Assembly (NCBI RefSeq): GCF_003182135.1
Contig: NZ_QGTL01000001.1
Location: forward strand, 1-64,000
Origin: Nocardia neocaledoniensis
GTDB lineage: Bacteria; Actinomycetota; Actinomycetes; Mycobacteriales; Mycobacteriaceae
Length of the DNA: 64,000 nt
Reading direction: 5' to 3'
Part shown: positions 7,998 through 16,696 of the stretch, piece after piece
Numbering within the stretch: the first letter of the stretch is position 1
Layout of the letters: every line of letters starts with the position of its first letter
The notes under the pieces: model-generated
Told to the model about the DNA's origin: nothing
The model's database searches: none
Seen by the model: only the letters and a program-made list of their open reading frames with translations
Translations under genes and position numbers: made by a program

Positions 7998-9110
7998 ATG
8001 GATCGACCGGAGGCACACAGATCGACCGGGGCTCGACAGCACGACCCGGGATCGGTCGGTGGTCCGTTCACTGCTGCCACGCCGCGGCGTGGCAGTCGTG
8101 AGCTGGGCGCGCCACCCCGGCGGGTGAGCGAAACCGCCGCGCCCACCACGGGTCCGCGGCATCGCCTCGGCGGTGGACCGCGCACGCCCGCGGGCATTCC
8201 GGTGATCTCGCTGCCCGCCGCGCACACCCTGAACCTGCCCCCGCAGGACGCCTACGCCACCGACCGGCTGCCCATCGTCGGCGGGCCGTTCGATCCCGGT
8301 GCGCGGCACGCGCTTCCGGAGGCTCCGTCGCGGAGCCGCAACGCCGACAACGGTCCCGACACCGACCGGCTGCCGATCGTCACCCGCGACATGCTCGCGC
8401 CGACATCGGAACCCCTCGCTCTCGCACCGCACACTCTCGCGCTCGCGCCGGAACCCGTAACGGCCCCGCCCGCTCCGGCCCTCGCGGCCGCGGGGCCCGA
8501 TCCGGTCCCGCCGCGCCCCGCGCCCGACTACTCCGGCGACGACGAGGTCTTCGCCAGGATGATCAACCGCAACCAGCGGCGGCGCCCGCCCCGCTGGGCC
8601 GCGCCGCTCGCCGCGTCGATGGCGGGCGCGCTGCTGATCGGCGGCGGATACTTCCAGTTGCGGGGTCCCGCACCGGAATCCGCCGCGGCGAGCACGCCGA
8701 TCGAGTCGAGTCAGGCCGACGCCACGCCGGCCGCCGGAAACTGCCCCGCCGAGCAGGTCGGCAGCAAGATCCAGGGCAACGGCCCCGGCGGCACCGAGAA
8801 CGGCGTCGCCGCGATTCTGGCGTTCCAGCACGCGTATTACGTGGCGCGCTCCGGTGATCAGGCGCGCACGCTCGTGTCCGGCGATGCCGCGCTGCCCTCC
8901 GGCGCCGACATCCAGGCCGGGATCGACACCATTCCGGTGGGCACCACCCACTGCCTGGCGATCACTCCGGCGGCCCACGCCGGACAGTACTTCGTGGTGA
9001 TCACCGAGTTCCGCCCCGACGAGGTGCCGATCATCTACAACCCGCAGCTCGTCGGCACCGCCAAGGTGGGCGGCAAGCACCTGATCACCTCGATCGGGCC
9101 GGTGCGCTAG
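7998..9110 (+). CDS. Single-pass membrane protein with proline-rich N-terminus, function unknown
   Basis: A 370-residue protein that I cannot assign. The first 190 residues are proline-, alanine- and arginine-rich and look disordered and cytoplasmic. They contain a twice-repeated TDRLPIV motif. One hydrophobic segment follows at about 198-220 (WAAPLAASMAGALLIGGGYF). The exported C-terminal domain of about 140 residues has two cysteines (in AGNCPAEQ and TTHCLAIT) that could form a disulfide, and a conserved-looking core AAILAFQHAYYVARSGDQA. It resembles extracytoplasmic domains common in Nocardia and Mycobacterium hypothetical proteins. ATG 7998 follows AAGGTGGGG. The next gene is convergent. 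Confidence 0.7.
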   Translation: MDRPEAHRSTGARQHDPGSVGGPFTAATPRRGSRELGAPPRRVSETAAPTTGPRHRLGGGPRTPAGIPVISLPAAHTLNLPPQDAYATDRLPIVGGPFDPGARHALPEAPSRSRNADNGPDTDRLPIVTRDMLAPTSEPLALAPHTLALAPEPVTAPPAPALAAAGPDPVPPRPAPDYSGDDEVFARMINRNQRRRPPRWAAPLAASMAGALLIGGGYFQLRGPAPESAAASTPIESSQADATPAAGNCPAEQVGSKIQGNGPGGTENGVAAILAFQHAYYVARSGDQARTLVSGDAALPSGADIQAGIDTIPVGTTHCLAITPAAHAGQYFVVITEFRPDEVPIIYNPQLVGTAKVGGKHLITSIGPVR

Positions 9111-9135
9111 ACCCGACCGAGGGCGCGAAATCCGC

Positions 9136-9987
9136 TCAGGCGCGGGCCTTCTCGGCCGCGACGACCACGTGGCGCATCAGCAGCGCGGTGGTCACCGGGC
9201 CGACGCCGCCGGGGACGGGGCTCAGCGCGGCGGCCTTGCCGTCGACCGAGGCCGCGTCCACATCACCTACGATGCCGCCGTCGGCGGACTCGTTGGTGCC
9301 GACGTCGATCACCACGGCGCCGTCACCGACGTGCTTGCCGGTGATGAGCCCGATCCGGCCCGCGGCCGCGACCACGATGTCGGCGGGGGTGGTGACCGCG
9401 GCGAGATCGGCGGTGCGCGAATGCGCGACGGTGACGGTCGCATTCTCGGCCAGTAGCAGCTGCGCGAGCGGCTTGCCGACGATGTTGGACCGCCCGACCA
9501 CGGTCACCAGGCGGCCCTGCAACGCGATGCCGTGGTGCTTCAGCAGTTCGACCACGGCCTCGGAGGTGGCGGGCACGAAGCCGTCCAGCCCCGACGCGAG
9601 CAGGCCCAGCGACAGCGGGCTGACCCCGTCGACGTCCTTGTGCGCGGCGATCGCCGCGCTCACGTCGTCGAGAACCACGCCGGCGGGCAGCGGGGTCTGC
9701 AGCATGATCGCGTCGGTCGCCGGGTCGGCGCTGCGCGCGGTGAGTTCGGCGCGGATGGTCTCCGCGCTCGCGTCGGCACCGAGATCGATGCGCTCGCAGG
9801 CGATTCCGAGGCGCTCGGCGGCCTTGCGCAGCGAGTTGACGTACCAGGCGCTGGCCGGGTCGTCGTTGGCGACGATCAGCGCCAGCGTGGGTGCCGAGCC
9901 CGCGGCGCCGAGCGCGGCGGCGCGGTCCTTCGTGTCGGCGTTGATGGCGGCGGCGAGTTCCTTGCCGGTCAGCGAAGCGGTATCCAC
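9136..9987 (-). CDS. folD: FolD-like methylenetetrahydrofolate dehydrogenase lacking the cyclohydrolase lysine
   Basis: A 283-residue member of the FolD family, which oxidises methylene-THF to methenyl-THF with NADP+ and then hydrolyses it to formyl-THF. The overall fold is intact: Y49, Q97 in MLQTPLP, D120 in KDVDG, the NADP site VVGRSNIVGKPLAQLL and the family ending SPVPGGVGPVTTALL. However, the catalytic lysine four residues after the tyrosine (YVxxK) is replaced by leucine (Y49-V-N-S-L53). The usual P-C-T-P-x-G motif is also changed to PATSEA. Mutating this lysine in the human enzyme abolishes cyclohydrolase but keeps dehydrogenase activity. This copy is therefore probably dehydrogenase-only or re-purposed, and a canonical FolD should exist elsewhere. 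Confidence 0.85.
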   Translation of the reverse strand: MDTASLTGKELAAAINADTKDRAAALGAAGSAPTLALIVANDDPASAWYVNSLRKAAERLGIACERIDLGADASAETIRAELTARSADPATDAIMLQTPLPAGVVLDDVSAAIAAHKDVDGVSPLSLGLLASGLDGFVPATSEAVVELLKHHGIALQGRLVTVVGRSNIVGKPLAQLLLAENATVTVAHSRTADLAAVTTPADIVVAAAGRIGLITGKHVGDGAVVIDVGTNESADGGIVGDVDAASVDGKAAALSPVPGGVGPVTTALLMRHVVVAAEKARA

Positions 9988-10156
9988 GGTGGGTCAGCTT
10001 ATCCGTCGCTACCGGGTGCCCGGTCCACCGGGCGGCGACGCGCGGAACGTCGTCGGGGTCCGGGGCCCGCGCCGGGCGCGGTCGTAGGGTGTTGGCTGCT
10101 CTGTCATCAGCGCTGCCAGCACGTACCGACCGTTCGCGGGAAGGGTGTCGACTGTC

Positions 10157-11029
10157 GTGAAGATCTCGAAGCAATGGAAACAGGCGGCCGCCGCGGTACT
10201 CGCGGCCGCCGCGGTCACGACCGCGGGCATCGGCCCCGCGACCGCCGAAGCGGACGTGACCGCGCTCTACAACTCCGCGCAGCGGCATTTCACCGACGGC
10301 GACGATGCCGCGGGCCGGGCCGACCTGCGCGCCCTCATCGCCGCCGACCCGAACGACACCGAGGCGCTGGCCCTGCAGGCCATCTGGTCGCACTACGCGG
10401 GCGACCCGGGCGCGGTCGGTGAGGCGATGGCCCGGCTCGGCGCGGTCGACGCCGGGATGGCGGCGGGCACCTCCAACGTGCTGCGCGCGGTCACCGCGGC
10501 GGCCGCCACCCTGCCCAATCCCCTCCCCGCCCTGGTCGGTCCGCAGACCGGCATCGTGGTCCTCGGCTACGGCCTGCTGCCCGACGGGGCGCTGCGCCCC
10601 GAGCTGGAGAATCGGTTGACCGCGGCCTGGTTGCAGGCGATCGCCGCCCCGTTCTCGCCGGTGATCGTCACCGGCGGCAATCCGCAGAACGGGATCTCCG
10701 AGGCCGAGGCGATGCGCCGCTGGCTGGTCGGGCGTGGGCTGCCCGCCGACCGGATCCACGTGGAGGACCGGGCCGGCTCGACGGTGCAGAACGCCCTGTT
10801 CAGCACGCGGATGCTGCGCGATCTCGGCGCGCACAGCGCCGTGGTGGTCACCTCGCCGAACCACATCCGCCGCGCGGTGGCCGACTTCATCGTGGCCGGG
10901 ACCAACGTCGTCGGCGCCATGACCTCGCTCGAACAGCTGGTCTCCCAGCTGCCCCCGCCGGCGCGCGCCGCCCAGCGCGGGATCTACCTCGACGCGACCC
11001 GCACGTTCGAGCTCGACACCGCCCGCTGA
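10157..11029 (+). CDS. Exported YdcF/SanA/ElyC-family protein (DUF218)
   Basis: A 290-residue protein with an N-terminal signal peptide (QAAAAVLAAAAVTTAGIGPA) and a TPR-like helical stretch (RHFTDGDDAAGRADLRALIAADPNDTEAL). The C-terminal DUF218 domain includes GIVVLGYGLLPDGALRPELENRL, VIVTGGNPQNGISEAEAM and VVVTSPNHIRRAV. Relatives SanA and ElyC act in envelope or peptidoglycan precursor metabolism at the membrane, but the reaction is not established. The start is uncertain: GTG 10157 is preferred because GGGAAGGG lies about 11 bases upstream, while GTG 10145 would overlap that site. It is divergent from the FolD-like gene. Confidence 0.78.
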   Translation: MKISKQWKQAAAAVLAAAAVTTAGIGPATAEADVTALYNSAQRHFTDGDDAAGRADLRALIAADPNDTEALALQAIWSHYAGDPGAVGEAMARLGAVDAGMAAGTSNVLRAVTAAAATLPNPLPALVGPQTGIVVLGYGLLPDGALRPELENRLTAAWLQAIAAPFSPVIVTGGNPQNGISEAEAMRRWLVGRGLPADRIHVEDRAGSTVQNALFSTRMLRDLGAHSAVVVTSPNHIRRAVADFIVAGTNVVGAMTSLEQLVSQLPPPARAAQRGIYLDATRTFELDTAR

Positions 11030-11062
11030 CAATTCGGTTGCCGGGCCGGGGACAATCGCTGC

Positions 11063-11869
11063 ATGACTGTTCCCGCCCCCGCCGACGTGGTCGTCGCGCT
11101 CCGCACCGCCGGCTGCGTCTTCGCCGAGGACGAGGCCGCGCTGCTGCTCGAGGCTGCCGCCGGTGACGCGTCGCGGCTCGACGAGCTGGTGACGCGACGA
11201 GTGGCGGGCACTCCGCTGGAGTATCTGCTCGGCTGGGTGGAATTCCGCGGCAGGCGGATCGGCGTACGCCCCGGCGTCTTCGTTCCCCGGCAACGGACCG
11301 CGTTCCTCGTCGAACTGGCGGTGGCAGGGGGCAGGCCCGGTGCAATGTGCGTGGTCGATCTGTGTTGCGGCTGCGGGGCGCTGGGACTGAGCGCGGCCAC
11401 CGAACTCACCGCGCGCGGCGCGGTGGTCGAGCTCGTCGCGGCCGACATCGATCCGGTCGCCGTGGCGTGCGCGCGGGAGAACCTCACCCCGCTGAGCGCG
11501 CCGGTGTTCGCCGGTGACCTGTTCGACGCCCTGCCGCGCGATCTGCGCGGCCGCATCGATGTACTGCTCGCGAACACCCCGTACGTGCCGAGCGAACGGG
11601 TCGCGGACATGCCGCCCGAGGCGCGCGAACACGAACCGCTGGTCGCGCTGGACGGCGGGCCGGACGGGCTCGCGGTCTTCCGGCGCGTCGCCGAGGGCGC
11701 GGCGCACTGGCTGGCGCCCGGCGGCACGGTCCTCGTCGAAACCTCGACCGGCCAGGTCCAGACCGCGTGCGCGATCCTGGCCGAGCACGGCCTCGCGCCC
11801 CGGGTGGAGCGGTCCGAGGAGTACTACGCCACCGTCGTGCTGGGCACCCGCTCGGGCGATCCGCGCTGA
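11063..11869 (+). CDS. PrmC/HemK-like SAM-dependent methyltransferase
   Basis: A 268-residue methyltransferase related to PrmC, which methylates the glutamine of the release-factor GGQ motif. A short N-terminal helical domain leads to the PrmC-type segment RRVAGTPLEYLLGWVEFRG and VPRQRTAFLVE. The SAM site is VVDLCCGCGALGLS. The substrate motif, normally NPPY, is NTPY here (N171-T-P-Y174). This variant is typical of a separate actinobacterial PrmC-related group with unknown substrate rather than the true release-factor methylase next to prfA. It lies 33 bases behind the DUF218 gene and may be cotranscribed. Confidence 0.8.
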   Translation: MTVPAPADVVVALRTAGCVFAEDEAALLLEAAAGDASRLDELVTRRVAGTPLEYLLGWVEFRGRRIGVRPGVFVPRQRTAFLVELAVAGGRPGAMCVVDLCCGCGALGLSAATELTARGAVVELVAADIDPVAVACARENLTPLSAPVFAGDLFDALPRDLRGRIDVLLANTPYVPSERVADMPPEAREHEPLVALDGGPDGLAVFRRVAEGAAHWLAPGGTVLVETSTGQVQTACAILAEHGLAPRVERSEEYYATVVLGTRSGDPR

Positions 11870-11918
11870 CCACAGCATTTCGGCAGTCGATGCAAGTACG
11901 CGCGAGCTGCCGAGACGG

Positions 11919-11955
11919 CACTGCCCCCACCGACGTGACATCGGCGGGGGCAGTG
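11919..11955. terminator. Hairpin terminator between convergent genes
   Basis: CACTGCCCCCACCGA pairs with TCGGCGGGGGCAGTG (one mismatch in 15) around a 7-base loop. It lies between the ends of the PrmC-like gene and the SDR gene and can serve both. Confidence 0.8.
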
Positions 11956-11966
11956 TCGTGCCGCGC

Positions 11967-12794
11967 TTACTTGCGTCCGGTGAACTGATCCATCGAGTGG
12001 TAGACGCCCACGGCGTTGAGGTAGAAGTCGCGCACCTTGATCGGCAGCAGGCCGGTGAGCGCGCGGTTCATCCGCGAGGTCCACGGCAGCACCACCAGGG
12101 CGCCACCGTTCTTCATCTCCCGCCACGAGGTGTCGACGACATCGTTCTGCTCCAGCATCGGCGTGAACAGGATGCCCTTGGCGCCGTCGAACATGCCGGT
12201 GTTGATGTAGGTCGGACAGACCGTGGTCACCTTCACGTGCTCGTGGCCGGCCTGCTCGAGCTCGAGCCGCACCGAGTCCGACCAGCCCAGCGCCGCCCAC
12301 TTCGAGGCCGCGTAGACGGCCATGCGCGGGTTGGCGACCAGACCGGCCGAGGACGCGATGTTGAGGATGCGCGCCTGACCGGCCCCGGCGACCATGCCGG
12401 GCAGGAACTCGAGCGCGATGTACATCGGGGCCAGCGAGTTGATCGCCATGGTCTTGTCGATGTCGGCGCGGTTCTCGGTTTCCCAGAAGTAGGTGTTGCC
12501 GCGCACGATCCCGGCGTTGTTCACCAGGATGTCGATCCCGCCGATCTCGTCGCGCACCGTGTCGGCGGCCGCGCGGATCGAGTCCTGCGAGGACACGTCG
12601 ACGACGTGCTGATACACCTTGCCGCCCTGGGCGGTGAGCTGGGCGGCGGTCTCGCGCAGCGCGAGCTCGTTGACGTCCCACAGCACCACCGCGTCGGCGC
12701 CCTCACGCACCGCCCGCTCGGCGAACAGCTTGCCGAGGCCCATGGCGGCGCCGGTGACCAGCACCCGCTTGCCCGCGACCGTCTCCAGTTTCAT
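11967..12794 (-). CDS. Short-chain dehydrogenase/reductase
   Basis: A 275-residue classical SDR. The NAD(P) motif is VLVTGAAMGLGK (TGxxxGxG) near the N-terminus, followed by NNAGIVRG, the catalytic serine region ILNIASSAG and the catalytic Y-x3-K as YAASK. The C-terminal extension (PWTSRMNRALTGLLPIKVRDFYLNAVGVYHSM) resembles mycobacterial SDRs acting on lipophilic alcohols or ketones. It lies 34 bases downstream of gabD2 on the same strand, so both are probably one operon acting successively on an alcohol and aldehyde. The substrate is not identifiable. Confidence 0.88.
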   Translation of the reverse strand: MKLETVAGKRVLVTGAAMGLGKLFAERAVREGADAVVLWDVNELALRETAAQLTAQGGKVYQHVVDVSSQDSIRAAADTVRDEIGGIDILVNNAGIVRGNTYFWETENRADIDKTMAINSLAPMYIALEFLPGMVAGAGQARILNIASSAGLVANPRMAVYAASKWAALGWSDSVRLELEQAGHEHVKVTTVCPTYINTGMFDGAKGILFTPMLEQNDVVDTSWREMKNGGALVVLPWTSRMNRALTGLLPIKVRDFYLNAVGVYHSMDQFTGRK

Positions 12795-12828
12795 GTCCTG
12801 CCTACCCCTGCTCCGTCGATCCTGATCG

Positions 12829-14403
12829 CTACTTCTGGCGCAGCGTCTTCATGACGCCGAAGACCAGCGTCATCGTCTTGGCCCACATCTGCTCGGACAT
12901 GCCGGGCAGCGGCGCGATCGGGAGGACCCGCTGGACCGCGACCGTCTGGGTGTCCACGTACTTGAGCAGACCCTCGGGACCGTGCCTGCGGCCCTGGCCC
13001 GAGATGCCGAGGCCACCGGAGGGCGCGTCGATGCTGCCCCACGCGGCGATGAAGCCCTCGTTGACGTTCACCGAGCCCGCGTTGATCCGGGCGGCCACGG
13101 ACTTGCCGCGTTCCACGTCCTTGCTCCACACGCTGGCGTTGAGGCCGTAGGCGGTGTCGTTGGCGGCGTCCACGGCCTCGTCGTCGGAATCGACCTTGTA
13201 GATCGACACGACCGGGCCGAAGGTCTCCTCGCGGTAGACCGTCATGCCGGGCTCGACGCCGACGAGCACGGTGGGCTCGTAGAAGTATTGGCCGAGGTCG
13301 GGGCGGGCGCGACCACCGGCGAGCACCTTGGCGCCCTTGGCCACGGCGTCGTCGACGTGCGCGCTGACGGTGTCGAGCTGACGCTGGAAGGTCAGCGACC
13401 CCATGTCCCTGCTGTAGTCGAGCTCGCCGCCCAGGCTCATGTTCTTGACGTTGCCGACGAACTCGGCCACGAACTGGTCGTAGGCGCTCGCGTCGACGTA
13501 GATGCGTTCCATCGACTCGCACAGCTGCCCGGCCGAGGAGAAGCAGGCGCGGACCGCGAGCTTGGCGGCCTTGGACACGTCGGCGTCGCCGAGCACCAGC
13601 AGCGGGTTCTTGCCGCCGAGTTCCAGGGAGTATCCGATCAGGCGCTCACCGGCCTGCTGGGCGATGGTGCGGCCGGTGGCGCTGGAGCCGGTGTAGTCGA
13701 CGTAGTCGGCGCGGGCGATCACGTCGCCGCCGATCTCGCGGCCGCGGCCGAGCACCGCCTGCCACAGGCCGCGCGGCAGGCCGGCGCGTTCGGCGGCGTC
13801 GATGGCCCACAGCGCCGAGAGCGCGGTCTGGTTGTCCGGGCGCGCGATGACGGCGTTGCCCGCGATCAGGGCGGGCAGCGCGTCGGAGGCCGACAGGGCC
13901 AGCGGGTAGTTCCACGGCGAGATCACCGCGACGACGCCCTTGGGCCGGTTGTGCACCTCCACCGAGGTGAGCACGGGCAGCACGCCGCGCGGCTTGCGGT
14001 CGGCCAGCAGCTTGGGCGCGACGGCGGCGTAGTAGCGCGAGTTCAGCGCGACGTCGCCGACCTCGTCGAAGGCGTGCGAGCGGCACTTGCCGGTCTCGGT
14101 CTGCACGATGTCGAGGATCGTGTCCTGCTCGGCCAGCACGATGTCGTGGAAGCGGCGCAGGATCTCCACGCGCTGCTTGACCGGCACCTTGGCCCAGTCG
14201 CGCTGGGCGTGCCTGGCGACGGCGAAGGCGCGGTCGATGTCGTCGACGGAGGACTGCGGCAGGTCACCGATCTTGTGGCCGGTGGCCGGGGCGAAGACCG
14301 GCACCGACGCGGCGCCGCCCGCCACCGCCCGGTCGAACAGGGGCTTGACCAGCGCGGCGGGCAGCGCGGTCGGTTCGGCGGTCAGCTCGGGGGCTGTCGT
14401 CAT
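12829..14403 (-). CDS. gabD2: Succinate-semialdehyde dehydrogenase (GabD2 type)
   Basis: A 524-residue aldehyde dehydrogenase resembling Mycobacterium tuberculosis GabD2 along its length. Shared features include PKGVVGV/PKGVVAVISPWNYP, TGSSATGR, ELGGKNP and the end GRRHGPEGLLKY. Catalytic E261 and nucleophile C295 (GQLCESMERIY) are present. GabD2 enzymes oxidise succinic semialdehyde with NADP+, but close relatives take other aldehydes, so the exact substrate is uncertain. The gene is first in an operon with the SDR downstream and faces a TetR gene across about 135 bases containing a perfect 12-base palindrome. Confidence 0.85.
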   Translation of the reverse strand: MTTAPELTAEPTALPAALVKPLFDRAVAGGAASVPVFAPATGHKIGDLPQSSVDDIDRAFAVARHAQRDWAKVPVKQRVEILRRFHDIVLAEQDTILDIVQTETGKCRSHAFDEVGDVALNSRYYAAVAPKLLADRKPRGVLPVLTSVEVHNRPKGVVAVISPWNYPLALSASDALPALIAGNAVIARPDNQTALSALWAIDAAERAGLPRGLWQAVLGRGREIGGDVIARADYVDYTGSSATGRTIAQQAGERLIGYSLELGGKNPLLVLGDADVSKAAKLAVRACFSSAGQLCESMERIYVDASAYDQFVAEFVGNVKNMSLGGELDYSRDMGSLTFQRQLDTVSAHVDDAVAKGAKVLAGGRARPDLGQYFYEPTVLVGVEPGMTVYREETFGPVVSIYKVDSDDEAVDAANDTAYGLNASVWSKDVERGKSVAARINAGSVNVNEGFIAAWGSIDAPSGGLGISGQGRRHGPEGLLKYVDTQTVAVQRVLPIAPLPGMSEQMWAKTMTLVFGVMKTLRQK

Positions 14404-14468
14404 TGTCGGCCCTTCTCCTCAACAGATGGCTCACGCGCGACGATCGCGCCGGGTTCGGCTATTTGCTG

Positions 14469-14480
14469 AACACTAGTGTT
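14469..14480. promoter_or_regulatory. Perfect palindrome, candidate TetR operator
   Basis: AACACTAGTGTT is a perfect 12-base palindrome in the divergent promoter region between gabD2 and the TetR gene. TetR repressors commonly bind palindromes of about this size in such gaps. It is therefore the best candidate for the operator of the neighbouring regulator. Confidence 0.55.
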
Positions 14481-14538
14481 AGATTAATGGTTGCGGCCCG
14501 TACCGTGTCAAGCTTTCTGTCGGTGTGAGGGAGGTGTG

Positions 14539-15219
14539 ATGTCCGGGGATCCGGCTGTGGCGCGCCGTGGGCGTCCGCCCCAGACCCAGGAGCAGGCCGA
14601 GGAGGTCCGCGCCAGGATCGTGGAGGCGACCGCCGCCGTGTTCGCCCGCAACGGGTCGCGCGGTTTGAGTGTCGCCCAGATCATCGAGCAGGCCGGGCTG
14701 GCGCGGCCGACGTTCTACCGGTATTTCGGCAATGCCTCCGAGCCGCTGCACGTGGTGCTCACCGCCTCCAACGACGGCCTGGTCGGCGGTATCAGGGACG
14801 CGCTCACCGGCACCGACGAGCCCGTCCAGCTCGGTATCCGGCTCATCGACGCCTACGTCGACTGGGCGCGCGGTCACGGCGCGATGCTGCGCCCGCTCTT
14901 CGCCGAGCTGCACGACCCCGGCTCCCCCGTGTCGGCCTATCGCGAGCGCGCCCTCGACGACATCCGTGATCTGGTGCGCAAGACCTTCGGCGAACTCGGC
15001 CGTCCGGTGCCCGCGCCGCTGGATCTCGACGCCGCGCTGCACGTGTGCGAGTACGTCGTCTACCGCCTGACCGCGGGCGCCGACCCCGACCACGACCCGG
15101 CGCCCGACCTGGTCACCGAGGCGCGGGTGACGATGATCCGCATCCTGCTGGTCACCCTGGGCACCAAGGACGACCTCGCCTACGCGATGGAGCTGCCGGG
15201 CCTGTTCCCGGACGCCTGA
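14539..15219 (+). CDS. TetR-family transcriptional regulator
   Basis: A 226-residue repressor. The N-terminal helix-turn-helix runs from ARIVEATAAVFARNG through LSVAQIIEQAGLARPTFYRYFG. The remaining alpha-helical domain would bind a ligand. ATG 14539 follows GAGGGAGG. An upstream frame to 14491 has no support. It is divergent from gabD2-SDR, with the AACACTAGTGTT palindrome between them, and most likely represses that operon and itself. The inducer would then be an aldehyde or alcohol or its precursor, which is inference. Confidence 0.88.
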   Translation: MSGDPAVARRGRPPQTQEQAEEVRARIVEATAAVFARNGSRGLSVAQIIEQAGLARPTFYRYFGNASEPLHVVLTASNDGLVGGIRDALTGTDEPVQLGIRLIDAYVDWARGHGAMLRPLFAELHDPGSPVSAYRERALDDIRDLVRKTFGELGRPVPAPLDLDAALHVCEYVVYRLTAGADPDHDPAPDLVTEARVTMIRILLVTLGTKDDLAYAMELPGLFPDA

Positions 15220-15223
15220 CGGG

Positions 15224-15508
15224 TCAGCCGGGCGGCATCTCCCCGCGCAACAGCGCGACCACCCCCACGACGAGCAGCGCCGTGAGGATCACGCTGATCA
15301 CCGCCGCGACCACGGCCTGCCGGGCGATCGGCATGCCGGCGCGCCGGGCGCGCGTCACCGACAACGCACACCCGGCGACACCACCGGCCCAGCACAGCAG
15401 GAACGCGACCCCGCCGCCCAGCGCGCCCGCGGGAACCGCCACCAGCGCGGCGGCACACCCCCACACGGCTTCGCTGTACCCCGGGCGCGGGGCAGGTTCG
15501 GCTGTCAT
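15224..15508 (-). CDS. Small membrane protein, function unknown
   Basis: A 94-residue protein with three hydrophobic segments (AVWGCAAALVAVPAGAL, VAFLLCWAGGVAGCAL, VVAAVISVILTALLVVGVVALL) and short polar ends. No family is recognised. Its ATG overlaps the stop of the upstream DMT transporter gene as ATGA, so the two are translationally coupled. It is possibly an accessory to that transporter or simply a neighbouring envelope protein. Confidence 0.7.
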   Translation of the reverse strand: MTAEPAPRPGYSEAVWGCAAALVAVPAGALGGGVAFLLCWAGGVAGCALSVTRARRAGMPIARQAVVAAVISVILTALLVVGVVALLRGEMPPG

Positions 15509-16434
15509 GTCGGGAAAGTACCGCGTCGGGTCGCCGCGGCGGGCGTCCGCGCGGTCACGGTGCGGACCAGCGCGACGGCGAGCAGGGCGGCACCGGTCCA
15601 GGACAGGAGGGTCAGGCGTTCCCCGAGCAGGGCGACGGCCAACACGGTGGCGGTCAGTGGTTCGAGCAGGCTCAGGACGGCGGCGGTCGCGGCGCCGGCG
15701 GTGACCAGGCCGTGGAAGAACAACGCGTAGGCGAGGGCGGTGGGCGCCAGGCCGAGCAGTGCCACGGCGAGCAGGTCCGCCGGGACCGGGGCGAAGGTGA
15801 GGCCGGTCGTGGCGGCGGGCAGCGCGAGAAGTGCGGCGCCGCCGAGGAATCCGTAGCCGGTGGCGGTGATCGTGTCCAGGCCGGGCACCGGCTCGGCGGT
15901 GACCAGGGTGACCGCGGCGAACGCCGTGGCCGCGAGGAGAGCCAGCGCCGCGCCCGCCAGGACGCCGGCGGTGTCGGCGGTGGGCACGCCGACGAGGACC
16001 GTCAGCCCGGTGATCGCGAGCGCGAGGGTGGCGACGCGCCGCGCGTCCAGCCGGGCGCGGCCGGTCACGTGGTCGAACCCGGCCACCAGCACCGGCGCGG
16101 CACCGATCGTGACCAGGGTCGCCAGAACGACGGTCGAGGCGCTGACGGCGACGAAGTAGGACGCCTGGAACACGGCGGCCAGCGCACCGATCGCACCGAT
16201 CCGGCGCCGGGCGGCCCGACCACGGGGGACAGCGCGCCGCACGGCCAGCGAGACGGCGATCAGGATCGCGCCGCCGACGCCGAGCCGGTAGGCCGCGACC
16301 GCGATCGGGGACAGCCCGGTGCGGTCCTGGACCAGCGCACCGAGCAGACCGCCGGTACCCCAGAGGATTCCGGCGGCGACGAGGGGGAACAGTCCGGCGC
16401 GGGCGCGCGCGGACACAGCGGAAGAGACAGACAT
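15505..16434 (-). CDS. EamA-domain DMT-superfamily transporter
   Basis: A 309-residue membrane protein with ten predicted transmembrane segments in two EamA repeats. The first begins LFPLVAAGILWGTGGLLGAL, and the second contains LLGLAPTALAYALFFHGLV and LLEPLTATVLAVALLGERL, which is a classic EamA repeat ending. Such proteins export or import metabolites such as amino acids or riboflavin. The substrate is not deducible. It is coupled to a small membrane protein gene downstream and is divergent from a two-component system. Confidence 0.88.
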   Translation of the reverse strand: MSVSSAVSARARAGLFPLVAAGILWGTGGLLGALVQDRTGLSPIAVAAYRLGVGGAILIAVSLAVRRAVPRGRAARRRIGAIGALAAVFQASYFVAVSASTVVLATLVTIGAAPVLVAGFDHVTGRARLDARRVATLALAITGLTVLVGVPTADTAGVLAGAALALLAATAFAAVTLVTAEPVPGLDTITATGYGFLGGAALLALPAATTGLTFAPVPADLLAVALLGLAPTALAYALFFHGLVTAGAATAAVLSLLEPLTATVLAVALLGERLTLLSWTGAALLAVALVRTVTARTPAAATRRGTFPT

Positions 16435-16696
16435 GAGGGGATCGCTCCTGCGACAGCGGGGGTGGGGGTCGCGGAAACGAGGTGCGTACAGCGGCCGTAC
16501 GGGCGCGCGCCATCGTCACCCGAGGGAATCGGCCGTGCCTACCGGGTCGGCGGCACGTGTTCTCGGGGCACCTCGCTCAGGAGGCGGGCGGCGGCGTGGA
16601 GCGGAAGCGCTGAGGCACGCCGTCATGGTATCGGCGCACACAGAATCTCCACAATTGGCCCCGGAACGCTCCACACCCACTCGCTAGGGTCTGACC

